Part shown: piece by piece, positions 7,402-8,517 of the stretch
Layout of the letters: the number at the start of each line of letters is the position of its first letter
Position numbering within the stretch: position 1 is the first letter of the stretch
DNA from: Bacteroidales bacterium
GTDB lineage: Bacteria; Bacteroidota; Bacteroidia; Bacteroidales; UBA4181
Length of the DNA: 8,517 nt
Assembly: GCA_031264715.1 (NCBI GenBank)
Contig: JAISDP010000169.1
Coordinates: 1 to 8,517 of the forward strand
Reading direction: 5' to 3'
The notes under the pieces: generated by a model
The model's database searches: none
Told to the model about the DNA's origin: nothing
What the model saw: the letters and a program-made list of their open reading frames with translations, nothing else
Position numbers and translations under genes: made by a program

Positions 7402-7433
7402 ACCCTGACAGTGGTCGATAGACCTGTCAGGGT
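7402..7433. repeat. Inverted repeat ACCCTGACAG / CTGTCAGGGT
   Basis: Ten-base perfect arms at 7402-7411 and 7424-7433 enclose 12 bases that can form a further small stem (GTC-GATA-GAC). A third copy of CTGTCAG at 7353-7359 could instead pair with CTGACAG at 7405-7411, closing over the GTAGAGACGCGA palindrome. Confidence 0.75.
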
Positions 7434-7454
7434 CAAAAGGGACAACAGGATGAA

Positions 7455-7797
7455 CTAAGGAAAAAACACCACACGAAAGCCGACGATGCTGGAGATTTCG
7501 CCGGGGGGCAAAGACATGGTAAGCGGAACGGCAGGACCCGGAGTAATTGCCCCAGTAACCGCCGCGCAGTACGCGGATCGAAACCGATCCTGCATTATTT
7601 TCAGGGTCTGTGACCGGGGAACTTGTATAATAATTGGAGTCGTACTAGTCCAAACACCACTCCCGTACGTTGCCATGCATATCATATAATCCGTAAGCGT
7701 TGGCAGAAGCCGGGTAGGCGTCCACTGCCGTGGTATGCTTCAAATAAGTGCCGGATGGATAGGAATACTCTCCGTTACTGTTACCCGCTGGGCTTTG
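7455..7797 (-). pseudogene. Decayed SUMF1/FGE-like domain, C-terminal half only
   Basis: Read on the minus strand, about 114 codons match the C-terminal half of the formylglycine-generating-enzyme/sulfatase-modifying domain (PF03781): AYGLYDMHGNVREWC, then VLRGGYWGNYSGSCRSAY, then GEISSIVGFRVVF. Two lesions break it. A TAG at 7645-7647 sits where the family has Trp (CLD-stop-YDSNYY). A run of six G on the plus strand (six C in the coding strand, 7503-7508) puts the end out of frame; with five, the frame reads APGEISSIVGFRVVFFP to the TAG at 7455-7457. The N-terminal half is missing, the match ending near 7797 against RHS sequence. The first of FGE's two active cysteines aligns with Asn, so the parent was probably not a sulfatase activator but one of the cofactor-free SUMF1 proteins common in Bacteroidetes. 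Sequencing error could explain the frameshift, not the truncation. Confidence 0.8.
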
Positions 7798-8517
7798 CCA
7801 CGGTGACCGCCACGCAGCACGACACGGAAAGCGGCGGACTGCCCTACCGGCGCACGGTGCAGCGATACGACAACGACAACATATACCGGCAGGGACTGCT
7901 GCGGGAGGAGGCAACGCTGACCGCCGCAGGCGACACGCTGGGCCGGACGGTGAACATCTACCGCACCCTGAATCCTGCCACGATGGCGCCCGCCTCCTAC
8001 ACCCGCTTCTTTAGCGGGCGGCTGTGGACGGCGCCCGCGCAGGTAACGGAATACCTCTATGAAGAGGGCGGACGCCTGGCGATGGAGAAGCAGTTTGCCC
8101 ATGACGCCTGGGGCAACGTGGAGCGGTACGTGGAAACGCCCGGGGACGACCCTGCCGGGCAGGTAACCGTCACGGCGGCATACCGGCACGACCACAGCCG
8201 CTACCTGCACGTCCTGCCGGAGAGCGTGGAAGTAGCCTCCCGCGGGGAGGGGACGCTGCGGCGGAGGCGCGCAAGCTATGACGAACGCGGCAACATGACG
8301 CAGCTGGTACAGGCCATTGACGCCGGGGGTGCGGAGGCGGTCACCGACTTTACATACGACGCCACGGGCAACATAACCGGGGTGACGCGCCCGGCCAACT
8401 ACAAGGGCCAGCGGCTGCGGTACGCCTTCACATACGACGACGCGCTGCACACGCTGGTGACCGGGGTGGAGGATTCCTACGGCTACGCCAGCTCCACGGA
8501 GTACGACTACCGGTGGG
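7785..8517 (+). CDS. RHS/TcdB-like YD-repeat protein fragment (no N-terminus; runs off right edge)
   Basis: A frame open from 7614 carries recognisable protein from about 7785 (PLGFATVTATQHD) to the window end, 244 codons. It contains RYDNDNIYRQG, an AHDAWGNVERY segment, and two clear YD motifs (YDERGNMTQL and YDATGNITGV), typical of RHS-repeat and insecticidal-toxin TcdB-like proteins, whose repeats build a hollow shell around a C-terminal toxin. The shell-processing site and toxin tail, if present, lie outside the window. No RHS-like start precedes it; the in-frame ATG at 7755 lies in the antisense of the SUMF1 remnant, so the gene is probably 5'-truncated and perhaps silent. GC is about 65-70% in counted rows against 45-52% in the kinase gene, which suggests acquisition from elsewhere or the unusual composition typical of RHS cores. 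Confidence 0.75.

Larger units (their letters stand above)
6940..7454. repeat. Gene-free stretch packed with short palindromes
   Basis: About 515 bases with no credible gene. Beyond the elements listed separately it holds a CACCCGC/GCGGGTG pair (6946-6952 with 6987-6993) enclosing a small CACC/GGTG hairpin (6966-6978), and three hairpins in a row: TGCCC-GTCA-GGGCA (7246-7259), GCGGA-CAACA-TCCGC (7280-7294) and AATCTCC-GTA-GGAGATT (7296-7312). Short frames crossing it encode only repeat-derived peptides. It looks like a landing zone for REP- or MITE-type elements. Confidence 0.7.

Noticed and set aside
7486..7689. 67-codon plus-strand frame
   Set aside because: It is antisense to the SUMF1-like remnant, whose motifs are readable on the minus strand.
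7740..8450. 236-codon minus-strand frame at the right end
   Set aside because: It is open because of high GC opposite the RHS frame. Its peptide has no recognisable domain, while the plus strand shows clear YD motifs.

Overview
The window looks like Bacteroidetes chromosome, most likely order Bacteroidales. Several genes are preceded by the phylum's TAnnTTTG -7 promoter box, Shine-Dalgarno sequences are poor, and the gene families (CutC, soluble multi-PAS kinase, long PagL-type outer-membrane protein, LarA-type epimerase, SUMF1-domain proteins, RHS proteins) fit that group. No rRNA, tRNA, CRISPR array or complete insertion sequence was seen.

Layout: (1) 1-500, minus strand: N-terminal part of a PD-(D/E)XK nuclease/transposase-like protein that runs off the left edge. 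(2) 626-1381, minus: cutC. (3) 1638-4241, plus: a soluble histidine kinase with PAS, PAS, GAF and PAS sensory regions but no receiver domain. (4) 4298-5509, plus: an exported PagL-like acyloxyacyl hydrolase predicted to be an outer-membrane barrel. (5) 5665-6939, plus: a LarA-superfamily (nickel-pincer-nucleotide) racemase/epimerase with its cofactor lysine and key histidines intact. (6) 6940-7454: about 515 bases without a credible gene, holding many short palindromes and tandem repeats. (7) 7455 to about 7797, minus: a decayed C-terminal half of a SUMF1/FGE-like domain with one stop codon and one frameshift. (8) about 7785-8517, plus: an RHS/TcdB-like fragment that lacks its N-terminus and runs off the right edge.

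The left 6.9 kb is ordinary housekeeping and accessory sequence with roughly 45-52% GC in the rows I counted. The genes there have separate promoters and unrelated functions, and I see no operon linking them. The right 1.5 kb is different. The repeat cluster leads into two genes that both lost their 5' ends at the same point (about 7785-7797), facing away from each other, and GC rises abruptly to roughly 65-70% in the RHS part. This looks like a recombination scar in a variable region, or possibly an assembly join. I found no clear new multi-gene system. The features most worth checking are the repeat cluster, the head-to-head junction, and the substituted acid residue in the PagL-like enzyme.
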